Shown here one piece after another: positions 33,012 to 45,539 of a DNA stretch of 64,000 bases. Origin of the DNA: Ptychodera flava (Eukaryota; Hemichordata; Enteropneusta; Ptychoderidae); contig NC_091931.1 of NCBI RefSeq assembly GCF_041260155.1, forward strand, positions 48,741,433-48,805,432, given 5' to 3'. Position 1 is the first letter of the stretch, and every line of letters begins with the position of its first letter. The position numbers and the translations under genes were made by a program. The notes below the pieces were generated by a model. The model had not been told where the DNA came from. It was given only the letters and a program-made list of their open reading frames with translations, and made no database searches.

Positions 33012-35114
33012 GTGTGTACTTTGATGGTTCTAAATTGGAACTTCTGTATCGCGCTTGCAAAGTCCTTAGAATTCCTAGATTACCTGGCTTGCGTCAGCGA
33101 TTCAGAGATTCATTTGAAGTTGTGAACACATTTGTGACATGTGGAAAGTATTTTTTGTGCATGTGAAAGTCACCGTCGATCGAGTTCAGTCTCTACATGT
33201 AAACATAGTTAAATCGTTATCGGAGTGAACGAGTATGGGATGGTCCATTAATTATCATATGTTGCGCGATGTTCTTGTGTTTATTGTTCCGAGAAAAACT
33301 AAACTGCTTTCACCTTTGGTACGAAATTTAACTCTGACAAGCCAACTGGTAAGCATAAGTCATCAGACATGTTCGGTAGCGTGGAAATTGTCAATGACGT
33401 CACCATTTCTCAGTGCCGAGAATAAATATTTCCATAACACCACAACATCACTCAGTCTGCAGAGTAATGTTGGCAAATTCTATTGAAAGTGCCAGTGCAC
33501 TATTCACCGTCGATAATCATATTTTTAATAGTGTTTAAACTCAATTATGTTCCATTAATGCATTGTATCGATCTTCATCCTACAAAATAATGCAGCGATA
33601 GCGGTGTGTCTTCAACTTTACCGCTGATCATATTCCGTAGGTTGAACCCCTCCCAAGTAATAGTTTGAGCGATGTTTGCTGTTGCATTCTTGGGCAAACA
33701 TATATGTCGTTATATCAGTATTTTGAATCTAATATCAATCAAGACAAGATTGTGGAGAGATTTCGCCGAAGATCTCAATAATGAATTTCACAACTGAGGG
33801 CTCAATAGTCACCACGATCGTGTCCTAAATGTGACCAAAGTTATAAAGCTGGTAAGATAAAATGACACGTCTGTCTATCATAATAACGGGCCAATCGTTC
33901 AGGCCCTATAAGCTGTCTCTTTTCGGTCTATTTTCGGTAAGATGATCGGAAGTCAAATGCATCTTATATAAAAATGCTTAGCATGATGGTACTACTGAAT
34001 CTACTGCGACGAACGAACAAATAAAATTTGAGCACCTAATGCAATTAAAATATGGCCGCCGCAAATAAACCCGTAAGCACATTAATTTTATCGACCTATT
34101 CAATAGCAAAGTATTAAAATAGTGGATGGTGTTTTCTTTGTTAGTAAAACTCAAAAAGGTACAGCTAATAGGACTTTAACGTTCATAGCGTCATAAAGGC
34201 GAAGTTAATTCGTAAGCTTATATAGTGTATGGAAATACATGTGATTGTGCTGGCTCAAGGGTTAACTAATTGCTGAGAGTTAAATACAAAGTAACTTTAA
34301 AATAAAGAGGGAACTGACTTGTGTGTATGCATGTATGTGTGTGTGTGGGGAGACGTGTTAAATATTTTGTCGACTGGCCACCAAAGGTCACGAGTTCTTC
34401 TTAGAGATAGGCAAAATAAATAAAGAGCATAAAAATGATTGTCTGCTAAATTTACCATTTATTTAGTTTTACTCGATCCCCAATCGGTCATGATATTTTG
34501 TATCAAGCAGTCTCGATACGTTCAACATATTTAATGATAATGTGCATTCAGTTTCGAGGAGATGATATATTGATCGACCCTTCCATTCATTTTCTTAGCA
34601 ATTCATTGTCTCAGTAAGTCACAAAATGCGAATGACACTTTTTCGCCTTACCTAGCAGCAAGAAAGTGTGATTCACAAAGAAAGTAAAATTAAGAGAGAC
34701 TCACTGACATTCTTGGTATGAGACAGCATAGTGCGGGTCACAAAACAATATAGAAACCGATGTTGTTAATGTACAATGGGACTTAATGGAATAACAACAA
34801 ATGCAAGCACTGCCGTAGGTATGTTGTTGCGTTGGCAGTATTTTGGTGATGCTATTGCATCGGTATTGTGGTAAAATCACGTTATTGTTATATAATAGCT
34901 TTCGAAACCACTGCACTGACTCATCAATCCAAGTATATGAACCTTAGAGCAATATAAGGACTGTGATCAGTTCAAGAAATACAAAGTTAATGCCTAAGAA
35001 GCGAACAAAAAACAGGTTTGTATCATATAATGAATGGGCTGAAAGAATTAATTTTGTTAATGTTCATCAGTGGGACAGAAACTGGTGAAAAACCCGTATT
35101 GACATTTCGTTTAA
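33012..35114. other. Spacer 3, no gene seen
   Basis: 33,180-33,500 matches 45,840-46,170 and 59,290-59,650 and contains a conserved splice-donor-like CTG|GTAAGC at 33,348. 33,500-34,210 seems unique. 34,215-34,430 matches 11,750-11,960, including a (TG)n run. 34,430-35,100 matches the array unit (14,220 onwards). Confidence 0.55.
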
Positions 35115-35447
35115 GGTACTACGTACTACTTTTGCTCAAACTTTCCTCAAAGAAAATATCAAACATTCTCCTTTAAAATAAAGAACAAAAGTCTGGGGTC
35201 ACCGTGCAAATTTTAGAACTAGAGAAACAAATTACTCAAATTTACCCATATTTTAAATTCAAAATAGCCACCATCCACGTGTTAACTGTATGGAGAAAAA
35301 AATAAAATTTTCGATTTTCGAAAAAATAAGCTGATGAAAAGTTTTCTTACACTGAGAGCTTTAGAATGAACCTCAACAAGTGGTAGAGCAGAAAAGAAAT
35401 GAAAAAGTTTGAGAGTCCGAATATCTGTCCCCGAGGTTGGTTTTACC
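35115..35447. mobile_element. TTAA-target MITE with both TTAA flanks, unit 4
   Basis: 333 bp, ends GGTACTACG and GGTTTTACC, flanked on both sides by TTAA (35,111-35,114 and 35,448-35,451). Orthologous to the copies in units 1-3. This copy shows the target duplication most clearly for that site. Confidence 0.8.
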
Positions 35448-35493
35448 TTAACGACGGTTACCGTGTATACTTTACATTTAGTCAAAGTTATAA

Positions 35494-37741
35494 AAGTATT
35501 ATTGCTGACATTGCACTATACAGACTATACAAGCCTGTTCGTGCTGAACCTATGACTGATGATCATCGTCATTTCATACATCTTCCATTTACTAACAAAG
35601 GAATTGATGCCATTAATATCAGCAATATACTTCACAACAAAAAGGTTACATCAACTATACCTGTATACTTTAAGAACCAGTCTGTACCTATTCTGTCATA
35701 TCAATACACCAAGACAATCTCCAATAAAATATTCAATTACAATAAGGCATTGCGGCACTTAAAAATTGATGAATTCCTTTAAACACAAGCATCCTGTGAC
35801 TGCTGTACATCTCCCTTCAAATATACTCCAGTTGGCCATGTCATCACTGGTGATCTGAACTTGGTTGAACATCACCACCTTCGTAAGATATTATCTTGTG
35901 GACCAAAGTTCAGAGAACCTCGCAGGATCAACTGGAACCATAATTTTAAGATCATTATGGACTCTGTTGAAGAATATGCCAGGAAATGGGCTAAAAGGGA
36001 GGATGTAGAGCTGGACACACTGTCAGAATGGGTCAAATCTGTGAGGAAATTAGTGCGTGGCCGTATTGGTCGACTAAGATCACATGTTTGCAGAAGACCC
36101 TATTCTGTATTTAAAGATCCTGATGCTGTTAAGTGTTTGAATGATATCCATGACAAATATGTTGTCGTCCCTGCTGATAAAGCTGCCAATAACATTGTAT
36201 TTGTCTGTAAGAAGTATTATTTTGAATGTTTTACAGACGAACTTGGTGTAACTAAGACCTCCACCAACTCCACTTACAGACAATCGATGTTCAACAAATC
36301 TGAAATTTTGGCAAACCATAAGTCATTCATGGATAATTTTAATATTACAACAAAGGATGACCATAATAAGTTGCCTAGCTTATACTGGATACCAAAGCTC
36401 CACAAAACACCTTACAAAGCTAGGTTTACCGCAGGATCTTCAAAATGTTCAACAACAGAGTTATCGAAGATACTAAATTCTGTTCTTTGTACTGTTAAAC
36501 GGGGACTTCAAGCATACTGTGATGTTGTCTTTTCTCGGAGTGGTATAAATCAAATGTGGATATTAAAAAATTCGAAGGAACTCTTGGAAAATTTGAAATC
36601 AAGATCTGTTTCAAATATAACATCTATTAAAACGTTCGATTTTTCCACATTGTATACCACAATACCAAATGATAAATTGAAAGAACGCTTGAAAAACATC
36701 ATCAACCAAGCATTTTTCTACAAAAACGGTTCACGCCGTTACAAATATGTGGTATTGGGGTATAATTCTACATATTTTGTTAAAAATATTACTAACGCTA
36801 AAGTGTTTTATACCGAGAAAGACATTATCAGTATGCTTGATTTCCTCATTGACAACATATTTGTTGAATTTGGAGGACACATTTTCCAACAGTGTATAGG
36901 AATTCCCATGGGCACTAACTGTGCTCCCTTACTTGCCGACTTATTTCTGTTCTCATACGAGGCAGAATTTATCCAGAACCTTATTAAGCAGAAAAAGGTC
37001 TTTGTAGCTCGTACTTTCAACCTTACATTTAGATACATAGACGATGTTATTTCATTGAATAACTCTGAATTCAGTAAATATCTCGCTATGATTTATCCTC
37101 CAGAATTGGAGATTAAAGAAACTACAGAAACGGCCTCTTCTGCTTCATATCTGGACATTTTACTTGAATTTGACTCAAATGGTCACCTTTCTACTAGGCT
37201 ATATGACAAGAGAGATGATTTCAACTTTACTATAATCAATTTTCCACACCTCATCAGAAATATTCCACTCTCACCTGCTTATGGGGGATACATTTCCCAG
37301 CTTATTCGATATGCAAGAGCATGCAGTTCATATGGTGATTTTGTAGAGAGACATGGCCATCTCTCTTATAAACTGTTAAATCAAGGTTACACCAGAGCAA
37401 GGCTTGTCTCTACACTCAAACGCTTTTTTGGCATGTATCGCAAGCTGGTCGATAAATACAATATCTCTCTTCGACAAATGATCACTGATGGCATCGGTGA
37501 CATGGGGCCTTAGTTAGTGACCACTACCTATCTGCCTTACAGATTGATATATAGCGGGTGCCACATGTGCGGAGGATGCGCTTACTATTTTCGAAACACC
37601 TAACATCACTTCTTGGTCTTTTGGCCAGAGGTCCATATATCTTTCATTCATGATTTGACTTTGTTTGTTTACTGTCTGTTCTGTGCTGTTTTGTGTCTAT
37701 GTTTACAACTATTGTCTTACAAATTTTGACCTAGTGTTATT
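35494..37741 (+). mobile_element. Penelope-like retroelement, 2.25 kb, reverse transcriptase largely intact
   Basis: Insertion defined by comparison with the empty site in units 1-3 (AGTTATAA | GTGCGTTAAAAG). The open frame 35,861-37,513 (550 residues) holds a reverse transcriptase: KYVVVPADKAANNIVFVCKK, LPSLYWIPKLHKTPYKARFT, motif A TFDFSTLYTTIP, motif B GIPMGTNCAPLLADLFLFSY, motif C FRYIDDVISLNN and an ASYLDILLEFDSNG block, ending with GDGIGDMGP-like residues. The upstream coding part (35,500-35,780) is in another frame, separated by a stop, and the start is truncated. No GIY-YIG nuclease domain was found. The (L/F)YT-x-(I/V)P motif A and M-G-T-x-x-x-P motif B are why I place it in the Penelope-like group. 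Confidence 0.72.
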
Positions 37742-38834
37742 GCATTAAAAGTCAGATATTCGATGAACAGTATTTTTGTCACGGCAACAGAAGTCGCTGA
37801 CGTATTTATTGATTAAATCACGGATTTGGTAGTTTTGGCCATGTTATCATGTTGATGTCGTGAACAGATTATTAAAATTACCAAAAATACTATCAGTACG
37901 CATGCATTGATAGGAAATTGACAGCATGACAGAAAGTGGAATATATACCATACATGACCGTATAGTCGTACTGTGATGTGGAATGACTACGCAAGTCATA
38001 AAAATGTCAAATACTTTGCTATTAACCTTTAGAAAAAAGGGGATGGATAACCTTAATAAGCATTACCTTGTTCTCACGCACAGTTCACAATAAAAGAGGC
38101 AAGAAAACGGAAAGCTACACAACTCAGAAGGACGACGCACGCCAGTAGGTCAATTTTCAGCGGTCAAAGCTGTGTAGCTAGACTACCTTCCTATTTCGAT
38201 AAGAGTGTTTCATATTTTTTCCTCTTCTAGAAAAGCTGGTTAGTTTCACCTCAACATGGAAGTTAAGAATGAATATATTCTTTGCCATGTTGTGAGTAAA
38301 TAATCCATTTTATATTATGTTATTTTCTAGTCACATCTCGTCATGCTGACAACCGTTGTATCATGCATGAACATGCATAAAATTGTTGGTCAAATTTACC
38401 TAACTCAACCTATGAAGGGTAATTTTACTGGTCATGGTCTAAATAATAGATGAGGAATTATCACATTACTATACCTGCTTTCAACGAAAAGCATGAAGCT
38501 GCGATAACTTTGGCCGAATACTTTATTACAATGGAAGATCAAAGTTAGATACACAACAACATATACACATTAACACGAAAAAAAAATTTAATGCCATTTA
38601 CTTAATTTTTATTCGTCCCTGCTAGATCATAATATTTATTTTCAGGTGGTATCGATAAGTAAGAGTATTTATTGCCCTTTGAAGTCATTTCTAAAAGATG
38701 ATATTTTCATAGACTACTAAATTCATGTTCTTTACATTTTATTGTCACTTTGCGTCACGAAATGTAATTGACACGTTTTGGACCACCTTGAAAAATACAG
38801 ACTGTCAGCAACCATTGTCTGTGCTTTTTTCCAG
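37742..38834. other. Upstream region/intron of peptide gene 4
   Basis: Homologous to 15,275-16,355; no coding sequence. Ends in a pyrimidine tract, CTTTTTTCCAG, which is the acceptor for the signal-peptide exon. Confidence 0.6.
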
Positions 38835-38839
38835 TAATC

Positions 38840-39780
38840 ATGAAGGCTGCCTTTTGTTTGGTGTTACTGTGCGTTGTAGTGGCAACCGTTGAATCATTTG
38901 GTAATTTTTTTCTAGTCAATGGCTGACAGTGAGAATGAATTTTAATGCGCTTAGCATCTCTGATACATTCAATGGCTTCATCCTTTTCTTAGTTTTTTTT
39001 AAAAATTTGTTCACTCTTTCACCATTTGTGAGAATAATCACTTAATACAGATATTTTGTACAGCAAACATATCCCGATATTGTTGAACGGCATTTTTCAT
39101 AAGTAATAAAAATGAAGTAAGTTTTGGTAAAAAGATCATTAAAACGTTAAACACGTAGAAACAATAGTCACATGAAAATACGCTTATTTAACCATCTTCA
39201 TCAAACTCGTTCTCCTAATTTCTGTGCTCGACCAAAACCAAGACTACTTTTTATTCGATTGCACACTTTCAATATATGCCTCATTTAGGTCATCTTTCAG
39301 AAAATTGAATTCTTTTCGAACTGCGATGTTAAATGTGCCATCTGTTGAAAGAATTAATTCGTATACAGTAATCCGGGTTCACACTGATTTACGTTGCGTC
39401 TCTTATCGATTCCACGTTCAATGCGTTGTTTCATGGGATGTTCAGTGGGGTTAACGTTATTTTCATGGTGGAGTTTTGTTGTTTGTTTGTTTGTTTGTTT
39501 CCGTATAAGTTGATTTGAATTTTAGTTAAATGTGCTCGAAACATTCCTTGTTACAAATACACAAATGTCTCGCTAAACGGTGGCGTGGTTTTTTGCAGGT
39601 AATTTCAGAGATACCCCTGTGAGTATCGTTATTAATCTTTCGCCTCCAAGGCAATTTCAGAGAGATTTCATCAACGGTTTGATACACGTTGGTGGCCCAG
39701 TGCCAGCCGAAGTTAATTGTTGCGATGCTATTGACTGCATCTTTTACGGTGCATGTCCAGCTGGGTGTCCATGTGCTTGA
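38840..39780 (+). CDS. Secreted cysteine-rich peptide, array copy 4 (join 38840-38900, 39599-39780)
   Basis: Complete two-exon gene for 80 residues. The signal exon is the same at protein level as copy 1 (MKAAFCLVLLCVVVATVESF) with donor GTAATT at 38,901, weaker than GTAAGT. The mature exon follows TTTTTTGCAG: GNFRDTPVSIVINLSPPRQF, so the glycosylation site is NLS here. In the cysteine block the residue before the pair is Asn (VNCC) and the tail is shortened by one (CPCA, TGA stop). The intron is phase 1. After the stop a GTATGT donor (39,790) and an acceptor TTCATTCACAG (39,886) define a 97-bp 3'-UTR intron. AATAAA is at 40,255-40,260. Apparently functional, function unknown. Confidence 0.87.
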
Positions 39781-40260
39781 TACAACTGGGTATGTACGTA
39801 TTTTTTGAAGTATTTTTTGCTGGAGTCTGTGCATGGGAGTTTGTTTTCGTGAAGTTTTATAATGGTTTTCCTTCATTCATTCACAGTCTGTCATCATAAA
39901 TTTGAATATTGTTAAATCTTTTTGAATGTCTTAATTCTCTTGAGTATGAAAACATTCACAGTTTTGGAAGACATAAATCGATATTTTAAGTCTAAAGCGG
40001 CTATGGAAGGCAATAATTCATTGAACAGGTATAACAAACAGATGAAGATGTCAAAATGACACAGAAACATGTACAGGCAACTTAATTTCATTTACTGATC
40101 TAAAATATATTTTCTATCACACTCAGTTACAGTCACTATTCAGAAGACTATACTGTTACAGTAGTCGATGACGTCACGCTGAAGCCTCCGGTAATATGAA
40201 TTCTCCATGTCGACTATGGATCGTCTATAGTTACTTTATTTTCTATTTTAAGGAAATAAA
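39781..40260 (+). other. 3' UTR of peptide gene 4: 97-bp intron and AATAAA
   Basis: Donor CTGG|GTATGT at 39,790, acceptor CACAG|TCTGTC at 39,886, final exon to about 20 bp past AATAAA at 40,255. The same donor and acceptor are found in copy 5 (49,889 and 49,977), which supports a real intron. Confidence 0.6.
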
Positions 40261-40274
40261 AAGAAGGTCGCAAG

Positions 40275-41735
40275 CAAAATGGATGTGGCATAGTTTATTT
40301 TATTTTTCTTCAGTTCTGTCTCAAAGTTATGAATCTTTTTCAAAGTAATTCCTTTACAACAACACTGACAGCTGACACATCATTAGTGTCCTGTGGGCTT
40401 TCAATCTTCGATGAAGTGTTTTCCTAATTATCTCAACAGCAATGCTTTACCCTGATTGTAACAATATAGGAGACATGGAAAGCGTATTTCTGAGAAACCA
40501 CTTATTAAAACGCAACCATCAGAAGGTTGAAGATACAAGAGGGCTCTTAGGGGAGAAAATGAAGTTCCAATCTTAGACAAATCTTGCCTGCATATCGACA
40601 AAAATATCTCTTCTAAATGTAACTGCGTCAAGTCTGCTGACAGGGTACGACAGGGTGTAGAAAGCTAAGCTATCCGTGAGCTAGAAGCTATTGGAATTTA
40701 TAAAAATAAAATTACTACGGGGAAAATGAATTCTGTATGGTGTTCTGTTAGATCATAGCAAGGGTTATTGATTATCTTTGTCGAATCGGGCAACTATCCT
40801 TTAGCGTTGCAATATTTTGTTCTCAATAAAAGATAATATCTGCAGAGATTTATAGAGATATTCTCACACTGGACATGGAAGTGCATATTTTTTAATCAAT
40901 ACAGTAGCTGTTGTCGTTAAAGTGGATACTGTAGGACTGGCACAACTTTCTGAAGAATTTCTTAGTCTCAACTGTTCATACTGCATTTACTCTAGGAAAA
41001 ACATACGATTGGCTACTTGTCTGCAACCTTATTGAGCTACGTCGTGGAGTGATATACGTCAAGTTTTTTGTTAATATCATGGTTGGTCCTTTTGATAGGT
41101 TGGTACACGTCTGGGTACCGTCAAATATCGAATGAAACATGCTAGTATCCTCATTCCAATGAAGGCTATTTTCATATCTTGAACGATGACAAGAGTGGTA
41201 AATTTACTAAATAGGATTGGCGTGCAGGAGAGACGTGAAGTACATTCAAGTAAAACTGAGCATATTTTATAGAAATTGTAATTGTCGTCCCATATAATTT
41301 TACTTGAACCTTAGAGAAACAAGTCATCGTTGATGACACAGTCCCCGCTTGTCCATTTTGTTATAATCTTTTGTGTCTAGGTAGCTGTGGTCTAGGTAGC
41401 TGTGGAATGACATTGATGCAACGGGTGCATCAGGCCTGTGACTTGCATAATAAAGTAATCTGACGAACGTTCAATATACTTGACCCATCTCTGCCGGTAA
41501 TGACCACTGAAGGAACTTTTGATTACATCACACATAACGATGCCCTTACTGCCTCTAGTGTCATGACGGTACATACTATACACATGGTTTGGTGGAATTT
41601 TAGAAATGGTATGTGATCGGGTATGTTGTTGTAATCAGCCATTTCGGATCATATAATGAAACAAATTAATGTGCACAAGAATGCAGCCATATCACGTTTA
41701 TACAAAATTAGTCCATCGAAGGACAGTGACCTATG
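40275..41735. other. Spacer 4, first part, no gene seen
   Basis: 40,275-41,130 matches 30,290-30,960 and 50,350-51,190. 41,130-41,735 has no match in the window and no convincing coding sequence. Confidence 0.5.
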
Positions 41736-43000
41736 TTTATGTTTCAAAGACATAAAAAAATCACACCAAAATTGAAATCAAATGGCTGTCTTTTGACCAT
41801 ATTACGGTGGCCCAAAACTACCTGTTCTCCGCATTCAAAGTCTGCGTCGCATTCAATTGTTTTTCTCTCACATATGTCTCCGCATTCAAAGTCTGCGTCG
41901 CAATCAAATGTTTTTCTCTCACATAAGCTTATGTCTCCGCATTCAAAGTCTGCGTCGCAATCAAATGTTTTTCTCTCACATATGTCTCCGCATTCAAAGT
42001 CTGCGTCGCATTCAATTGTTTTTCTCTCACATATGTCTCCGCATTCAAAGTCTGCGTCGCAATCAAATGTTTTTCTCTCACATAAGCTTATGTCTCCGCA
42101 TTCAAAGTCTGCGTCGCAATCAAATGTTTTTCTCTCACATATGTCTCCGCATTCAAAGTCTGCGTCGCAATCAAATGTTTTTCTCTCACATATGTCTCCG
42201 TTTTGGGCCACCGTACCATATGGATCATATCACAAAATTAGTAGACGTGCATATGTATGCCATAGTACTTTATCTTTGTACCAAGTCTCAACAACATTGG
42301 ATATGGAATATTTGCATATGATTAAGCCTCAAAGACATGAAGAAATCCAAAAATGACCATCTGGCAGCGATATTGGGAAAAAGTGACAATCTGGCAACCA
42401 TATTGGAACATGTCACGAAGTACATTGACATGTATGACATGCATACATATGCAAGGTTAATTGATACATGCATATGTATGCCATAGTGCTTTGCCTTTGT
42501 GCCATGTTTGAACAAAATCGGTTCAAGGATGTTTGAGGTATGGTTCAAAGACATTAAAAAATCGCAACAAAATGGCCGCCTCACGCCCATATTGGATCGT
42601 ATCGCAATATAATTCGACATGCATATGTAGGCCATAGTGTTATGCCTTTGTACTAAGATTGAACAGATCTGTTAAGGTCTGAGTTATGGTTCAAAGACAT
42701 GAGAAATCGCAAACAAAATGGCAGCCTAACGCCCATATTGGATCGTATCGCAATATAATTCGACATGCATTTGTAGGCCATAATGTTATGCCTTTGTGCC
42801 AAGTTTGAACAGAATCTGTTAAAGGATGTCTGAGTTATGGTCCAAAGACATGAAAAATTGCAAACAAAATGGCCGCCTCACGCCCATATTGAATCGTATC
42901 ACAAAATAAATCGATGTGCATCTGTAGGTCATAGTGTTATAATGCCTTTGTGCCAAGTTTGAACAAAATTGGTTCAGCAGTGTCTGACAAACGGCTGCGG
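41735..43000. repeat. Tandem repeat of about 150 bp, six or so diverged copies
   Basis: Units carry GGTTCAAAGACAT, AAAATGGCCGCC, CGCCCATATTGGATCGTAT and CATGCATATGTAGGCCATAG in constant order; the clearest starts of AAAATGGCNGCC are at about 42,570, 42,717 and 42,868. The 51/57-bp minisatellite lies inside one unit. No coding function. Confidence 0.75.
41826..42194. repeat. 51/57-bp minisatellite, seven units in A-B-C-A-B-C-C order
   Basis: Units begin TCTCCGCATTCAAAGTCTGC. Type A (51 bp) has GCATTCAATTG, type B (57 bp) has an extra AAGCTT before the end, and type C (51 bp) has GCAATCAAATG. Order: A 41,826, B 41,877, C 41,934, A 41,985, B 42,036, C 42,093, C 42,144. Unit lengths are multiples of three, so long open frames appear on both strands without meaning. 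Flanked by a 15-bp perfect inverted repeat (41,804-41,818 and 42,200-42,214). Confidence 0.95.
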
Positions 43001-43946
43001 ACGGACGGCACATTTTGCTCATGGCTGTTTTCGTCTGGATTTTTCGATCTTGTTTGCCCGACGATGTATTCATCTACTGTTGGTTCCAAAAGATGTGAGG
43101 GAGACCATGTCACTCGTAGATATAATTTCGTCCTAGGGCCATACCACTTCATGGAAGAGGTTGTGGGAATCTTTCAGTGCGACTAAATTCATTATTGCGC
43201 AGTACACTCAGGTGTCTCAAATTTAAAAGACGTTTGTGCAAAATTTCAGAGAGCAAGTAAGAAGAAAAACATAGGCTGGAAAGGAAATGATGAATATAAT
43301 ATTCTTCCCGTTTGACGAAAGCCTCCTTTAGTGATGTATTCATTGCTTTGATTAAGTTGGAGTGCTATGCATGATAGCAAGTGTGAATGTGTCATGAGCA
43401 GAGTGTGCAAAGGTTGTGGTGAGAACTTGGCAACTCGGCAACTTGGCTCGGATATTGAACTAGTCTTTTTAAGGGTGGGGATTTCGCCGAGTGGTTTTGA
43501 CTGCGATGTTTTCGCTAGTAGACTAGGCGCCATACTCGAATCCGATTGGGAATTAAATGGATTTTATGGTGGGACGTTGATCTGTGATTCTGCATCCATA
43601 AGGAAGCTGCCATTATTTACGGTTTGGCGGTCGCTGGGAGGAATTTCATCGGAAACTCCGACATTTCGAGTACCCAATCATGATGAATTTGAGTAATACC
43701 CATCTTTGACTGACCCCGACTTAGAAAAGTTAAATATCGATATAATTGTTTGTTTAATTTGCACAAATTCACCGATAGTAAAGACCTCTAGTATTGCTGA
43801 ATAGCATAGGTGTAGGCCTACCCTTCTAACTCATCAACAGTAATCTCATGCTGGTTGAAAAAAGTGAAACCAACAAAATTAAATTCACAGTCACAACAAA
43901 ATATGAATATAACAGCTCGCGCTATACCCAGTATCCAACCACATAA

Positions 43947-45087
43947 GGTACCGTTCAGTTTTTACGGCCGGGGGGGGGCCGGCAAAATCCAGGGGGGGTC
44001 ATCATAATTTTGGAATCCGCAAAGGGGGGGTCATCGCTTTTTCACTGGTAGGAAAGGGGGGGGGGTCACCACATTTTCAAAAACATAATACCAACAATAA
44101 AGTTCACTTTATGCCATGGCCATGATCGACCCTCTTTACCGGTGGGCCGCCTTCGGCGGCCCACGACAATAAATATACATTATGTATTACCCATGACCCT
44201 CTTAACGGGCAGACGCCTTTGGTGGCCCACTCCAATTAGGTTTACTTCATGCAATGGCCATCATTGACCCTCTTTACCGGCGGGCCGCCTTCGGCGGCCC
44301 ACTACGATAAATATACATTATGTATTACCCATGACCCTCTTAAGGGCAGACGCCTTTGGCGGCCCACTCCAATTAGGTTTACTTCATGCAATGGCCATGA
44401 TTGACCCTGTTTACCGGCGGACCGCCTCCAGCGGCCCACTACAATAAATTGACTTTATGTAATACCCCACGACAATCTTACCGTAAAATTCCCAATTGAA
44501 GCCGCGGCTTGTATTAGAAACATTTTTGAGGGACCCCTGGGATCACGCACTGAATAATGGTAATGGCCGCGCGCCTTCAGCGGCCCTGTCCAGTAAAGTC
44601 TACTTTATGCAATAGCCATGATCGACCCTCTTTACCGGCGTGCCACCTTTGGTGGCCCACTAGAATAAAGTTGACTTTTCGTAATGGCCCATGACCCTCT
44701 TAACCGGAGGGCTGCCTTTGGCGAACCACTCCGATAAAGTTTACTTTATACAATGTCCATGAACATGAGTCGTCTATGGAAATGAAGTTAAAAATTGCCT
44801 TACAGTCGTCCTAATTAACAGACGTTTCAATGGATGTGGCTGAGAAGTTTGTGCACTTGCATCGAATAAAGTGCGCCGCGTACCGGAGTTCAAATCCAAA
44901 CCATGCGGGTAAATTTGACATATGGGTTTTGGTTATTTTTCAGGGGGGGGGGTCATCAATTTTTTTCTTCTGACAAAGGGGGGGTCATCATTTTTTCACA
45001 AAAAATGCAGGGGGGGTCTATATTTTTTTGAACACCGGCGACAAGATTTTGCCGGCCCCCCCCAGGCCGTAAAAACTGAACGCTCCC
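43947..45087. mobile_element. Inner TAA-target MITE (Harbinger-like), 1.14 kb
   Basis: Ends GGTACCGTTCAGTTTTTACG and, reversed, GGGAGCGTTCAGTTTTTACG, then GGCC and long G runs. TAA on both sides (43,944-43,946 and 45,088-45,090). Inserted into the outer element, whose ends share the TTACGG core, so the two are related. Inside are six GGGGGGGTCATCA-type motifs all on the + strand and GC-rich hairpin repeats (44,120-44,760). No coding sequence. Confidence 0.8.
44120..44760. repeat. GC-rich tandem repeats with GGGCCGCC-TTC-GGCGGCCC hairpins
   Basis: Units of about 70-74 bp, paired into about 143-bp dimers, each with GACCCTCTTTACCGG and a perfect or near-perfect GC hairpin followed by CCACTMCAATAAA. 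Part of the inner Harbinger-like MITE. Confidence 0.8.
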
Positions 45088-45539
45088 TAATATAGTTTAA
45101 TATTGATTGGTATCATGACAAGGTTCTCACTAGGACATCAGACTGCATGGGCAGAATTTAAAAGTACAGGGGGAGGGGAGAACATGCCAGAGGCTGAGGG
45201 GGAGTGTCAGAAGGGGTTGTCCGTATCCTGCGTGAAAAACAAGTTTTTAGAAATGGATGTATGCAATGGTGCCGCCTGGTACAATCTGAGAAGTGTCTTC
45301 AATTTGTTGTTTTACATTTAAAACTGTTAGAACACCCCTAGGGGCGCATGAGAACAATTTGGGCAATTGATAAGAGGAATGGTGCAATCTGAGAGTTGTT
45401 TCAATTTATTTCACGCAAACAATTGAGTAACCCCCTTCTTTCTCTCCACATTTTGAGCAACCTCCTTGCAGCTTTCATTTTTTGAGTAACACCCCTCTTA
45501 TTCTTCCGACCCCCCAGGCCGTAAATTACGACGGCTTCC

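Larger units (their letters stand above)
43602..45539. mobile_element. Outer TAA-target MITE (Harbinger-like), 1.94 kb including nested element
   Basis: Terminal inverted repeats GGAAGCTGCCATTATTTACG (left) and, reversed, GGAAGCCGTCGTAATTTACG (right), flanked by TAA on both sides (43,599-43,601 and 45,540-45,542). The matching DNA in unit 6 (about 59,018) is an empty site with a single TAA. TAA target duplication and GG-starting ends fit PIF/Harbinger MITEs. No transposase gene. Confidence 0.75.

Noticed and set aside
41733-42356. Long open frames on both strands (about 155-207 codons) with repeated SPHSKSAS or FDCDADFECGD motifs
   Set aside because: They come from a minisatellite whose unit lengths are multiples of three, so several frames stay open by arithmetic. 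No splice or start context and no protein family.
43367-43696. 109-codon frame and the opposite-strand frames at 43,246 and 58,118 as related proteins
   Set aside because: They reflect duplicated non-coding spacer. Reading frames are not conserved between the two units, and the first runs into the Harbinger-like MITE.
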